Assembly: GCA_039000515.1 (NCBI GenBank)
Contig: JBCFYV010011135.1
Location: forward strand, 28,733,548 to 28,797,547
Direction of reading: 5' to 3'
DNA: 64,000 nucleotides
Source of the DNA: Timema cristinae
Taxonomy: Eukaryota; Arthropoda; Insecta; Phasmatodea; Timematidae
Positions 10,745 to 21,402 of the stretch are shown here, piece after piece (within the stretch, counting starts at the first letter, position 1; every line of letters begins with the position of its first letter). The notes under the pieces are model-generated. The model was not told the DNA's origin, made no database searches, and saw only the letters and a list, made by a program, of their open reading frames with translations. A program made the position numbers and the translations under genes.

Positions 10745-10772
<28 letters not shown>
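10452..10772 (+). mobile_element. SINE-C, near full length, with (AAT)n tail
   Basis: Head GGGTGACCTGGCGGTCTAGG. The promoter B-box region has lost some bases (GGTTCACTCCTCGG), so this copy is probably transcriptionally dead. The body contains CCACCGTGGTTCGGATTCC. The tail GTAAGACGCAGTGC runs into about 45 bp of imperfect AAT repeats. Confidence 0.9.
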
Positions 10773-10781
<9 letters not shown>

Positions 10782-10937
10782 TGCTCAGAATTAGCTTAAC
10801 TATACTACTCCCTTGTGATGATATAGTTCAGAATCGATAACATCTTAGCAATCAGAATATATAAAATTTTAAATAAAAATTTGTCAGAGTAGATGGTTAA
10901 TATATTTTTCAGAGCACTTGTTATATTTATTTTATCT

Positions 10938-11243
10938 ATTTAGATATTTAATGAGCACTTTCTGAACCAACTAATTATTTCAACATAGAACATTTTTCTA
11001 TGAGCGAGGACAAAAGGACCCACCAATTTTGTCAGGTAAGGACTTTTCCACATACCTTCCAGGGTTCTTTTAAAGCGCCACAATATACATGGGACCAATT
11101 GATTTACAGCCACTCCAAAGAAAGTTGTGCAACAGATTTTTATCCTCAAGGGAAAAAATCCATCGACACCGGCTGGTCTTGAACCCAAAAAACACCGTGT
11201 CCTGAGGGGAGTGCTTTCTACCAAGACCACCAATATCGATAAG
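10938..11243 (-). mobile_element. SINE-A, near full length
   Basis: Starts with the reversed tail GAGCACTTTCTGAACCAAC and ends ACCAAGACCACCAATATCG. The head is diverged at the acceptor-like stem. Confidence 0.85.
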
Positions 11244-11304
11244 CATTGATTTTTCATGATTATTTATGTATAGTTCATGGAAAATTCTTGAAATATGGTT
11301 TACT

Positions 11305-11818
11305 TAAGGCCCTTGGCCCTGTCGAGTACAAGTGTAAAACCTATTTTGTGGGATGATGGGCGGAAGGGTGAAAGGCGTGGCATGGCTTTACAACCGACCT
11401 AAGTATCTTTCCGCGTAAACAAGAACAGATGGAGCACGGAAAACGTAGCTACCGGACAGGTCTTTCGGAAAAATCATACGTTTTCAAATGTAAGTTTTCT
11501 CGAGAACTAGTAACATTTTTATGTTAATATTTTCAACACCCCTTCTAATATAATGTACCGATGTTTGTTAATTGTTATATTTTCTTATTTTTTGTTATGT
11601 AGCCGGCAGTTTTCTATTGAATTTTTTTAATTTTTTCGATATTTGATCACTGTTAAAATTATAGAAGAGGTATGTATATAAAAAGTATAAAGTGATAAAT
11701 ATGCTTCTATTCTTGAACAAACCGTTTCCGAAAAGAAAATTACAAAATAATAAAAATCCTTGAAGATAATCGTTTGTTCCCATAGCTTTTCATTTCCACG
11801 ACCAATGAAAAGGGCCAA
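11305..11818 (+). mobile_element. TTAA-flanked TIR element, copy 1 (about 510 bp)
   Basis: Left end TTAAGGCCCTTGGCCCTGT; right end, reversed, TTAAAGCGATTGGCCCTTTT, i.e. inverted termini of about 15 bp next to TTAA. The body aligns to the reverse complement of 37,954-38,296 (shared AAGGCGTGGCATGGCTT, CATACGTTT, AAATGTAAGTTTTCTCGAG, TTCAACACC.CTTCTAA). This copy has an extra segment of about 170 bp (11,603-11,790). A TTAA target would suggest piggyBac, but a TWA target (PIF/Harbinger) is also possible. No transposase present. Confidence 0.7.
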
Positions 11819-12714
11819 TCGCTTTAAGTCGGAAAACTAGAAGACCCACTACAGTAATCAAATTGTGATTACCTCGCTATTAAATTATCCGTCGAGACCC
11901 CAGGGAAATATCGTGTAGATTTAATACTACTGATCTTAATTGGCATATTAATATACGTCCGATCAAAAGTAAGTACTACAAATTACTTTTGTGAAGTTAA
12001 ATTAAAATATATATTTCAAATTAATTTTCTTTCTAAATTAATTTCTCTTCATAATTTTCTTTTAATTAAAACTATTCCTAGCGTATAGTATATTTGTGTT
12101 GAATCTTTTTTATACTTAAGATCCATTGAATAAATTTTATTTTTACATTTTTAATCGAGTTTATTTTAACTAATTAAACTTAACCAGCAGCTCAAGTGAT
12201 AACCTCTCAACCTTTATTAAAATAAAAATTAGAATACAACTAATAACTAAACGAGTTTACATTTTTTTTTTTTGAAAAATTGTTCAAAAGAACAGCCATT
12301 TCAATGCAGTCTTTATCCAAATTTATTTCTGTTGTCAACATTCCTTTTTCTCAACTAATACAAAGCCTACATCGATGAATAAGGTATCAGTGGATAGGAT
12401 TTTTGACCGGCTTCTGACATAGCATACTCAGTTTATGTTAAAACACATTGTATTTTGCACCCTAACACTAATCTCATCGGGACATGGAAAGCGCCCTCAC
12501 AAACAGGATGTACAGTCGGGCTAAGAATTATTTAGCCCAGATGCGCAAATATATATATATATATGTAACAAGTAGTCGGTTCTTTCAAATCACAAAAAAA
12601 AAGATACCCTTTTTTCCCCAGTTCTCCAATTGCCTGGTAACCTTGTTTTTATGAATGTTAAGGAGAATGTGTACAATATGTGAGTCTAGGAAAGTGTTTT
12701 TATAGCAAAACCTT
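11819..12714. other. AT-rich stretch, nothing recognised
   Basis: A short (TA)n run at about 12,550 and a T-rich patch; otherwise no recognised feature. Confidence 0.35.
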
Positions 12715-12990
12715 TCTGTCAAAAAAAAAAAAAAAAAAAAATCAAACATTTCTCCAGTAAAAACAAAGAGTTTTAATTTTCTTCCCACGGTAATATCGAC
12801 AGTTGTAGAATATCTGTCAAGAGCATAGCGGCATTAGATGAGAAACTTTTTAAAATTAAGAGAAAAAGTTGTCATTATATTCCAAGACACTCTCGACGGA
12901 TATTCAACAATTGTTGATATCACCGTATGAAGAAAATTAAACAATCTGTTTCTACTGAAGAAATATTTGATTTATTTTTGGCTAAAAAAA
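12715..12990. mobile_element. Imperfect palindromic (fold-back/MITE) element, copy 1
   Basis: The left arm (CTCCAGTAAAAACA..TTTTAATTTTCTTC..CGGTAATATCGACA) pairs with the reversed right arm (CTTCAGTAGAAACAG..TTTAATTTTCTTC..CGGTGATATCAACA). A related palindrome is at 38,445-38,680. No coding sequence. The left edge is blurred by a 20-base A tract (12,721-12,740). Confidence 0.7.
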
Positions 12991-13363
12991 AGTTTTTATA
13001 TAAAATCTGCCTTTAACTCGTAATCTCTAAACAGCAACTTTAATTAGTATTTGTCAGTGATTGTATAACCTTCTCTTTACCTCTCAATATCTGTCAAGAG
13101 CATAGCGGCATTAGATGAGAAACTTTTTAAAATTAAGAGAAAAAGTTGTCATTATATTCCAAGACACTCTCGACGGATATTCAACAATTGTTGATATCAC
13201 CGTATGAAGAAAATTAAACTATCTGTTTCTACTGAAGAAATATTTGATTTATTTTTGGCTAAAAAAAAGTTTTTATATAAAATCTGCCTTTAACTCGTAA
13301 TCTCTAAACTGCAACTTTAATTAGTATTTGTCAGTGATTGTATAACCTTCTCTTTACCTCTCA
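12809..13363. repeat. 277-bp recent tandem duplication
   Basis: TATCTGTCAAGAGCATAGCGG starts at 12,811 and again at 13,088. The two copies differ at only about two substitutions (AAACAATCTG/AAACTATCTG and AAACAGCAAC/AAACTGCAAC). It covers the right two-thirds of the palindromic element plus its downstream flank. Confidence 0.95.
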
Positions 13364-13927
13364 TAGTACCTGTCATTCTTACCAACTTTCCCAAGCTAAT
13401 ACTCCTAAGAAGAGTCAGCATCACCAACGTAAATAGTTTTCAGTTGTCTTGACACAACGCTGAAACATTTCAAAGACAATTCCGTTTGAGTGACATGTTT
13501 TATCATCAAAAAAAACCTCGTCCCAAGTTTATTCGTTCTATTTTCTCTCCTCTGACAACAAAAGTTAAGCTAAAAAAAAAAAAAATTCGCGAAAACTTTC
13601 ATTTCATCTAAGAAAGCTTCAAAGTAAATAAAAAAATAAAAAAACAAAGGTATTTTGAGTAGAAAAAACTGTTTAGATTAGTTAAAAAGATATACCTCTA
13701 ACTAATTACTTATCTTGCTAGCGTAAAAAATATGGTAGGTTGCAAAGCTAACTGACACTCCGTTAACTTAAAATGGAAACACTTACTTAAAAACTAGTAA
13801 AATATATTAAATGAAATAATACACACTGTTACGGAAACAATGAGGAAATATGAACATCTCGAGTCACAAAAATAACAGTAAACTCCCTCATTTCCCAGAC
13901 CTCAATCTGAGATATATTTACTAATTT
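13364..13927. other. AT-rich stretch, nothing recognised
   Basis: A-rich tracts; no repeat family or coding signal seen. Confidence 0.35.
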
Positions 13928-15240
13928 TGGTCGTGTAATAGAAGGACAGGGACCTACTAGTCCGACTCATCTACCACTGACCTAGTATAGTTAGTTCGGT
14001 CATGTAGTAGCTATAAAAATACTTACTAGTCCGACTCATCTACCACTGACCTAGTATAGTTAGTTCGGTCATGTAGTAGCTATAAAAATACTTACTAGTC
14101 CGACTCATCTACCACTGACCTAGTATAGTTAGTTCGGTCATGTAGTAGCTATAAAAATACTTACTAGTCCGACTCATCTACCACTGACTTAGTATAGTTA
14201 GTTCGGTCGTGTAATAGCTGGACATAGACCTACCAATCTACCAGTGACCTAGTGTATAGTTAGTTCAGTCGTATAATAGCCGAACAAAGACCTACAGTCC
14301 TACCAATCTACCAGTGACCTAGTGTATAGTTAGTTCAGTCGTATAATAGCCGAACAGAGACCTACCAGTCCTACCAATCTACCAGTGACCTAGTGTATAG
14401 TTAGTTCAGTCGTATAATAGCCGAACAAAGACCTACCAGTCCTACCAATCTACCAGTGACCTAGTGTATAGTTAGTTCAGTCGTATAATAGCCGAACAAA
14501 GACCTACCAGTCCTACCAATCTACCAGTGACCTAGTGTATAGTTAGTTCAGTCGTATAATAGCCGAACAGAGACCTACCAGTCCTACCAATCTACCAGTG
14601 ACCTAGTGTATAGTTAGTTCAGTCGTATAATAGCCGAACAAAGACCTACCAGTCCTACCAATCTACCAGTGACCTAGTGTATAGTTAGTTCAGTCGTATA
14701 ATAGCCGAACAGAGACCTACCAGTCCTACCAATCTACCAGTGACCTAGTGTATAGTTAGTTCAGTCGTATAATAGCCGAACAAAGACCTACCAGTCCTAC
14801 CAATCTACCAGTGACCTAGTGTATAGTTAGTTCAGTCGTATAATAGCCGAACAGAGACCTACCAGTCCTACCAATCTACCAGTGACCTAGTGTATAGTTA
14901 GTTCAGTCTTATAATAGCCGAACAAAGACCTACCAGTCCTACCAATCTACCAGTGACCTAGTGTATAGTTAGTTCAGTCGTATAATAGCCGAACAGAGAC
15001 CTACCAGTCCTACCAATCTACCAGTGACCTAGTGTATAGTTAGTTCAGTCGTATAATAGCCGAACAGAGACCTACCAGTCCTACCAATCTACCAGTGACC
15101 TAGTGTATAGTTAGTTCAGTCGTATAATAGCCGAACAAAGACCTACCAGTCCTACCAATCTACCACTGACCTAGTGTATAGTTAGTTCAGTCGTATAATA
15201 ACCGAACAAAGACCTACCAGTCCTACCAATCTACCACTGA
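13928..15240. repeat. 69/71-bp minisatellite, about 18 copies
   Basis: The first four or so units have a 69-bp period (ATCTACCACTGACCTAGTATAG..GTAGTAGCTATAAAAATAC), the rest 71 bp (ATCTACCAGTGACCTAGTG..GTATAATAGCCGAACA). The A/G variants AACAAAGACC and AACAGAGACC alternate over much of 14,495-14,992, i.e. a 142-bp dimer. Confidence 0.95.
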
Positions 15241-15475
15241 CTGCTGACGTGTGCGCGTGTGATTGGTCGTTCAATATTTAATAACACCTCAGGCGGATTG
15301 ATTTTGGACAGGGTCGTAGACCATGGGCTGTCGGTAGCGCGACCGTTTATTGTCGGGATCAATCAAAGGGGGGCAAGGGAGGGGTCGGGACAGCTCAATA
15401 GCAGCTTGAGTGGGATACAGGCAATACCAAGAGAGTATAAGGCCGCGTTCACGTTGGATAACTTTTATTTTGTTA
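15241..15475. other. Short GC-richer stretch, nothing recognised
   Basis: A 92-codon frame beginning at 15,259 runs into the SINE-B that follows and is not considered coding. Confidence 0.35.
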
Positions 15476-15687
15476 GCACCGCGTCTTACTACCTGTTCAG
15501 GTTATACACATATGTACTATTTACGCCAGGGAGTTAAGGATGAGTAAGGTTGAATACAGAAGAAGTGTACCTACAATTGCATGGAAAACACCCGAACCGT
15601 AATTCAAAACTCGATATCCCTATCATAGGCAGTCTGCCCTATTAGGAGAGTGACGCCCTAGACCACGCGGCCACCGAAGCAGGTGAT
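15476..15687 (-). mobile_element. SINE-B, full length, diverged
   Basis: Starts AGCACCGCGTCTTACTACC and ends GACCACGCGGCCACCGAAGC. A-box and B-box regions are eroded. Confidence 0.85.
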
Positions 15688-16062
15688 GACGTAATTAACC
15701 AGGTGAGTTAGTGTGCAGGTATGTTTGGGAAACTTGTGGCCCACGAGACCTTAGAGCCGTCCTTAAATTAATTATGACTTTTTTTCTCTCTCATGATTTT
15801 CGACACCCTCTTCCACCTACGTAAAGGGTTGTAACCTTTATCGTCCCCCTGCCCCCTCTCCCCCTTTTTATCTTACGTATTTTTTTTACGATTTAGTAAA
15901 TTAGATTAGTTAAATCGTTTAATTATTTCTAGACATAAAAATTGGTATTAAAACGACTGATGTGAAATTTTAGAATACTTTAATTGTAATAAATAAATAA
16001 AATATAAGGGAAAATTTATGATTGATATATTTATTACTACACCCTTTTTCTTTTTAGTTTTT
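15688..16062. other. Unannotated AT-rich stretch
   Basis: Contains pyrimidine-rich tracts (about 15,780-15,890); no feature recognised. Confidence 0.35.
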
Positions 16063-16320
16063 GACCCGCCTCGGTGCCGTAAATAGCTAGCGCGCTAATT
16101 TTATGTTGAGCTAGACTGCTGAAGACGGGGAGATCGAGGTTCGAATCTCGCTCGGGTAGACGGGGGAGGGGGGGGGGGGGTCCGAAATGGTTTTTCACTC
16201 CCCATTCACGAAAATGTGGTTCACTTCCTCTATATTCAACCTTCACAATTCCTAACCCATTAGCGTACTTAGTACTTAAGGGTATAATCTGAACGGGTAG
16301 TAAGAGAGAGTGCTAAGTAT
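16063..16320 (+). mobile_element. SINE-B, full length
   Basis: Head ACCCGCCTCGGTGCCGTAAA, B box GTTCGAATC, a G tract of 12-13 expanded inside the body (about 16,168-16,180), and tail AACGGGTAGTAAGAGAGAG. Confidence 0.85.
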
Positions 16321-16856
16321 TATTTTAGTTTTTGTCTATTGATAATAAATCTTATGTAAAATTGATTCTGACCCTCGTACTCCCCTTAATAAAACGTAAG
16401 AATGTAATAAATTACTGACACGCCCTCTCCCTAAACAGACTACCTACGTAATTTAAGGATGGCCCTTTTCAATGAAATCACCCTAGAAATTCTCTCAAGT
16501 AAAACCACAAGGCTGACTCACTCACTGACATTATTGTTTACCCACTTCCAGATGAGATAGAAACTTGAAATTTGACAAACTTATAGCTACTAGCCTGTAA
16601 CTGACGGAAAAATTCCAAAAATTTAAAAATTTTGATTTTTAGCCCCCGAAGAAAATGCAAAATGTCGGAGCAACTTTAAAAACAGTGCGCACCTTTCTTT
16701 GGAGGTCTCTTGTCGCTAAACAGTAAGACCTATCAAAAAACGGCTCTGGAATTACATTAGTATACATCCACTTGCAAATAAAATCCACCGGGGGTTTGGG
16801 GGCGAGCCCCTCGACGAGAAAAAAGAGTCCATCTTCATATACCTACATTTTCTTAT
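16321..16856. other. Unannotated stretch with a GC-rich hairpin
   Basis: At 16,560-16,830 the text contains GGAAAAATTCC, AAATTTAAAAATTTTGATTT and, near 16,795, GGGGGTTTGGGGGCGAGCCCC, whose GGGGGCGAGCCCC part can form a short hairpin. No family assigned. Confidence 0.3.
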
Positions 16857-17089
16857 CACTGTGTATTACTACCTGTTCAGGTTGTACGCGTGTATGATAA
16901 TTATTCTAATAGGGTAGGAATGAGGAAAGAAACGTTTTAGAGGTAATCTACCAGCATTTGCGTGGAAGGAGATTGAGAAACCATTTAGTAAAAAACCAGT
17001 ATTCGAACCCCAATCTCCCAGTTAACAGCAGGTCAGTCTAACACGATAGTGACGCTTTGGTGACCGTTCGGTCACTGAAGCGAGTTAGT
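16857..17089 (-). mobile_element. SINE-B, full length, diverged
   Basis: Starts TGTATTACTACCTGTTCAGG; GTATTCGAACCCCAATCTCC marks the B-box region; ends near GGTCACTGAAGCGAG. Confidence 0.8.
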
Positions 17090-17734
17090 TTGTAATTCGT
17101 GCATTAATATATATGTTGTAATAACAATCTCAATGAAATATTCTTAAAAAGTAAGATCTTGCGTGCTCAAAATTACTCAGCCCTGGCAATGACAAAAAAT
17201 CCCCCCCCCCTCGATTATAGCCAACATAATTCGATTCGCATATGATCTCTCTTTTTTTTTCTTATCTCCAATAAAGATATCAATAATGCACACGTAATTC
17301 CCTTAAATCGTTATTTGAAACCACTAATTCCTAAGCGAGAGACATCGTTTGTCATTCCTTCTCCCCCCCTTCCCCGAGAAATTCATCAAATACAGGATTA
17401 CCTCGAACTGTCATGAAATCTAAGACAATGCCACTACGATCCCCTCAAAATGTCCGGCTCGTAATGACAGGTGACGTCACGGTGGATTCAATGTTTACAT
17501 TCGATTTACAGGCCTTACCGTGGGAATCTAACCGGTGGCGTATTAATATTTAAAGCAGATTACATTACCATACTTTGCCTGAAGGTAGGGAGAGGAGGAG
17601 GGGGGGCAGATAGGAGAGGGGAGTAAAACAATTTTTTCTCGTCTGATCAAATTATCCTAACAATAATTTCTCACAACATGATAAAAATCCTTTTTTTTTT
17701 TGCAGTGAATGCTTGTTTGAAAAATCATATGTTT
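17090..17734. other. Unannotated stretch with homopolymer runs
   Basis: C run at about 17,201-17,210, purine-rich patch at 17,590-17,620, T run at about 17,692-17,701. A TGACGTCA octamer occurs near 17,474, not interpreted. Confidence 0.35.
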
Positions 17735-18480
17735 AAGTTATGGGTTGCCAACACTTGTAAAAGATCACTGTTTTGTTATAAATGTTAAGTTATTTAATTA
17801 CCTGTTATATATTACATTTAAAATAACGTAAACTTAAGTTTTTCCACACTATTTCATAACTTTTAATAATTTATTTTGATCCAATCCGATATAATATTAC
17901 AAACATAATTAAAAGTACTTATTATTAGTTTTGGAATGTGTTCGATAATGTGTAATATAGTGCATACATTAATACCTTTTAATACAGGCATCATATTTAT
18001 TTGGAAAAGAGAAAATACTTGTATCTTTATATATATATATAAATAAATTGTTTTTATGATTCTTTTATCGTATTTTGAAATATTTAACTGAATAAAATAT
18101 TTGTTATATACTGTGTGTGTGCATCATTGTAAAGAGCTTGCTTACGTTATGTTCAATCACATGGTTTAAATTCATTGGTCGCCATTTTGAAGATATATTC
18201 GTTAGACCTTTTGTGAAAGTGCTGTGAATAATAATTTTTCTAAGTGGAATATAACTATAAAATTTAATAAACTTTTTTCCAGACCCCAAATAAATATAAA
18301 TAATATTGGTCTAAATTACTGTGGTTAACTATCGCATTCATATATTACCATATGTTTTCATCACAGATATACAAGTGGAACATGTTAGATGTTGGGGTAG
18401 GGATACATTGGGGACTATTTCCTTTAGCTTTTTGAGCTGTAATTCAAGTAAACTCGGGTCGTGAATGTACTATACGTCTT
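17735..18480. repeat. 740-bp duplicated block, copy 1
   Basis: Aligns in the same orientation to 27,010-27,750 over the full length with many substitutions and small indels. Shared strings include ATATAGTGCATACAT, CATATGTTTT, TCCAAGTAAACTCGGG (TTCAAG here) and CGTGAATGTACTATA. Both copies stop at the same place after GTACTATA.GTCT. No coding frame or TIR recognised. Confidence 0.85.
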
Positions 18481-18743
18481 AACTATCCGTACATCCACAC
18501 GAACGAAAAACTACCCCGAAATCAACTCTCTCGCTTGTTAAAATCACAGGGTCTATGCAAAAGCCCATCGTAAATTCGGAATTTTTATGGTTTTTATATA
18601 AATCTAACAGCTCAACACCATTTTTTTAAATAGGGAGCTTAACCACTATTTTTTTTAAATCGGGTACAATGTCTTAATAATACCCATACATTTATCGACT
18701 GTCATTTATATAGAGATTGCGGCTTTGATAATAGAATATTAAC

Positions 18744-18970
18744 CAACTGCGGTGGCCACGTGGTCTAACGCGCTAATCTCGTGTTGGACTAGACTGCTAA
18801 AGAAAGGGAAATCGGGGCTCGATACCGGTCGCCTGCAATTAGAATGTTTTTTCCTAAATTGTTTTAAACTCTCCCTTCACGCGAACGCGGGTGCGTTTCC
18901 TCTAAATTAAGCCTTCATATTCCCTAACCCACTTGTGTAAATAAGTTGTATAACCTAAACAGGTTAAATT
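18744..18970 (+). mobile_element. SINE-B, full length, tail eroded
   Basis: Head TGCGGTGGCCACGTGGTCTAA. The B box is weakened to GCTCGATAC. The tail lacks most of the shared AACGGGTAGTAAG motif. Confidence 0.8.
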
Positions 18971-19333
18971 ATTTTATTTATTTAAAAAATATATTAAAAT
19001 ATTTTTTATTTAATTTAAGAGATTTCTGTAAAAAGAAATAAATTTGAGTAGATTTGAGTTTTGTAAGAAAATACAAGCTGTCACCGAACCAGCTATAACC
19101 AAAATAAACACAAAGCTTGTATTTTCAGTAGATTTTCAACCGACAGAAGAAAAAAAAAGTTCCAGTGGACCAGTTATAACCGAGAGAAAACTTAAGTCCC
19201 CTTATCTTACGACAACAATGAAGGCAAAAAAAAGAAACAAATGAAAAACGAAAAAACCACAACCAGGTTGGACTAGGAGAATATGCTAAATAAACAAAGA
19301 CTTTTACTGAGAGGCAGAACTAATTAATAGTCA
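18971..19333. other. AT-rich stretch, nothing recognised
   Basis: A 66-codon lysine-rich frame at 19,044-19,244 has no recognisable motif. Confidence 0.3.
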
Positions 19334-19592
19334 CTCGGTTCTGTGGCCGCATGGTCTAAGGCTCTACTCTCACACTAGACTAGACTGCCGATGACGGGGA
19401 AGATAGAGGTTCGAATCTCGGTAAGGTGTATTGAAGGGTTTTTTAAAAAAAATTGTATCATTTTCTCTCTTTCTCCCCGCGAATGCAGGAACATTTCTTA
19501 TAAGTTCAACCGTCCTCATCCTAACCCATTTGCTTAGTTAGTACATGAGCGTTATAGCCCAAACGGGTAGTAAGACGCGGTGCAGAAAAAAA
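19334..19592 (+). mobile_element. SINE-B, full length
   Basis: Head GGCCGCATGGTCTAAGGC, B box GTTCGAATC, tail AACGGGTAGTAAGACGCGG. Confidence 0.88.
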
Positions 19593-19719
19593 AATAGTTT
19601 GGGTTAAAAACCCGTTAATAAAAACATTAACTTTTATCCACGTTTGTTGTAAGCGTATTTTATTTGATATAAATCAAGGAATTTGAATAAATAATACTGT
19701 ACCTTAAATATTATTTCAC

Positions 19720-19752
19720 CTTTGTGTGTGTGTGTGTGTGTGTTTTGTGTGT
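19720..19752. repeat. (GT)n microsatellite
   Basis: About ten GT dinucleotides plus an interrupted extension. Confidence 0.9.
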
Positions 19753-20189
19753 AACATATGCATGAATGTTTAAAGTATTTTTGATCCTATTTTTTATTTA
19801 AACATATTATATGTTCACCATTATAATGTTATTACATTTATAGTTTGAGTGCAACGTGGTAATTTATCGGCCCTGCCCAATAACACGACTAGACGGTGTA
19901 TTATGTCCATTTAAATGACACCTTTCCCGGCGCTAAACAGTCATTCCAGAATGGCTTTCCTCAAAAATGTCAAAAATAGTAATATATTTCACTCTAGTTT
20001 AGAGTGGTGGGGTCGAATAAAGATAATATATATATATACAATACAACTCCCATCTTTCCTAAAACTAGGCGAAACAGGTGCATCAAATTCTGAGTAGAGA
20101 AAGATTACTAAAAAGAATACATATAAAATGACTGTCATTTCTGCTTAAACATGAAAATAGTTCAACACCAAACATATGATTTAGTTAAT

Positions 20190-20411
20190 ATCACACACAC
20201 ATATATATATATATATTTACATAATAAATAAATATTTAAATGTATCCATAATTTTTATCTAAATACAAATGTATATATAAAAATAAATGTATAGGTTTAT
20301 ATAAATATATAAAAATATAAGTGTATATTTAATATAGATGTATATATGTATTCACAAATATACATTTATATAAGCGTATATACATACCGTATATATAAAT
20401 GTATATATATA

Positions 20412-20471
<60 letters not shown>

Positions 20472-20560
20472 ATATATATACACACATTTATATATACATT
20501 ATTATAAATATATATATGTGAATAAATATATATCTCTTATATATAAATATAGCCTATACA
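20190..20560. repeat. (TA)n-rich low-complexity tract
   Basis: Runs of TA and ATATAA, longest at about 20,401-20,480. Can self-pair; no gene content. Confidence 0.9.
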
Positions 20561-20576
20561 AACAGTATATTTATTA

Positions 20577-20800
20577 TAACTTGTATAAATATATGTATTT
20601 CCTATATCTAAAACGTTAAGAATAGAAAATAGACAAATATATTCGGAAGAAGGATCGTTTAAAAATTATGGTATTGAGGGGGAAGGGGGGGGGGGGAATA
20701 TTAATTTTGCTTGAGTTAAACATCGAAAGACCTAACTAAATCTTTAGAAATATGATAGATATCCTTTGACGAGAAAACCTTTAAACGGAAAGTTGAGTGA
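20577..20800. repeat. 220-bp duplicated block with G tract, copy 1
   Basis: Aligns to 23,480-23,665 in the same orientation: AATAGACAAATATATTC, GAAGAAG.ATCGTTT, a G tract, TTAATTTTGCTT.AGTTAAAC and GAGAAAACCTTTAAACGG. Confidence 0.85.
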
Positions 20801-20887
20801 AGCCTCATTTAAAGAACGAACAGTTTTGATTACATTTTAACGCAATAATCCTTCGCTTCAACGCTCCACCAGTTATAATTTATTTTT

Positions 20888-20957
20888 TTAGCACCGCGTC
20901 TTACTACCCCTTTCAGGTTATACGCTTATGTACTAATTACTCTAATGATTTTATGGA
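20888..20957 (-). mobile_element. SINE-B (older), 3' part, split by a younger SINE-B
   Basis: Reversed tail AGCACCGCGTCTTACTACCC; continues at 21,214-21,402 after the nested insertion. Confidence 0.88.
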
Positions 20958-21213
20958 ACCCGCCTCGGTGGCGTAGTTGGCTAATGCGCTAGTCGTGTTT
21001 AGCTCGACCGCCGAGGACGGGGAGATCGAGGTTCGAATCTCGTTCGGGTGAACTGGGGGTGGTTTTTCTTTAATGGTTTTCCACTCTCCCTCCACGCAAA
21101 TGCGGGTTCACTTCCTCTAATTACACCTTCCCAATTCCCAATCCATTAACGTAATTAGTACTTAAAGCGTTATAACCTGAATGGGTAGTAAGACGCGGTG
21201 CTAAATAATAATA
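20958..21213 (+). mobile_element. SINE-B (younger), full length, 11-bp TSD
   Basis: Flanked by GATTTTATGGA on both sides (20,947-20,957 and 21,214-21,224). Head CCCGCCTCGGTGGCGTAG with A-box TGGCGTAGTTGG, B box GTTCGAATC, tail AAGACGCGGTGCTAAATAATAA. Well preserved; a good reference copy for the family. Confidence 0.95.
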
Positions 21214-21402
21214 GATTTTATGGATTAGGAAGGTTATATTTATAATAAGTTTTACCCTCATTTGCGCGAAGGTAATGTTGAAAACCATTGTGGAAAAAAA
21301 CCTCAGTACGACCAACTGAGATTCGAACCCCTATCTACCCGACATCGAGATTCTAGTCAACTGAGAGAGTAGCGCGTTAGACCACGCGGCCACCAAAGAG
21401 GA
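21214..21402 (-). mobile_element. SINE-B (older), 5' part
   Basis: Continuation of the copy at 20,888, ending GACCACGCGGCCACCAAAG. Confidence 0.88.

Noticed and set aside
13928..15240. CRISPR-like array (regular repeats)
   Set aside because: Units are contiguous tandem repeats without unique spacers, in eukaryotic DNA.
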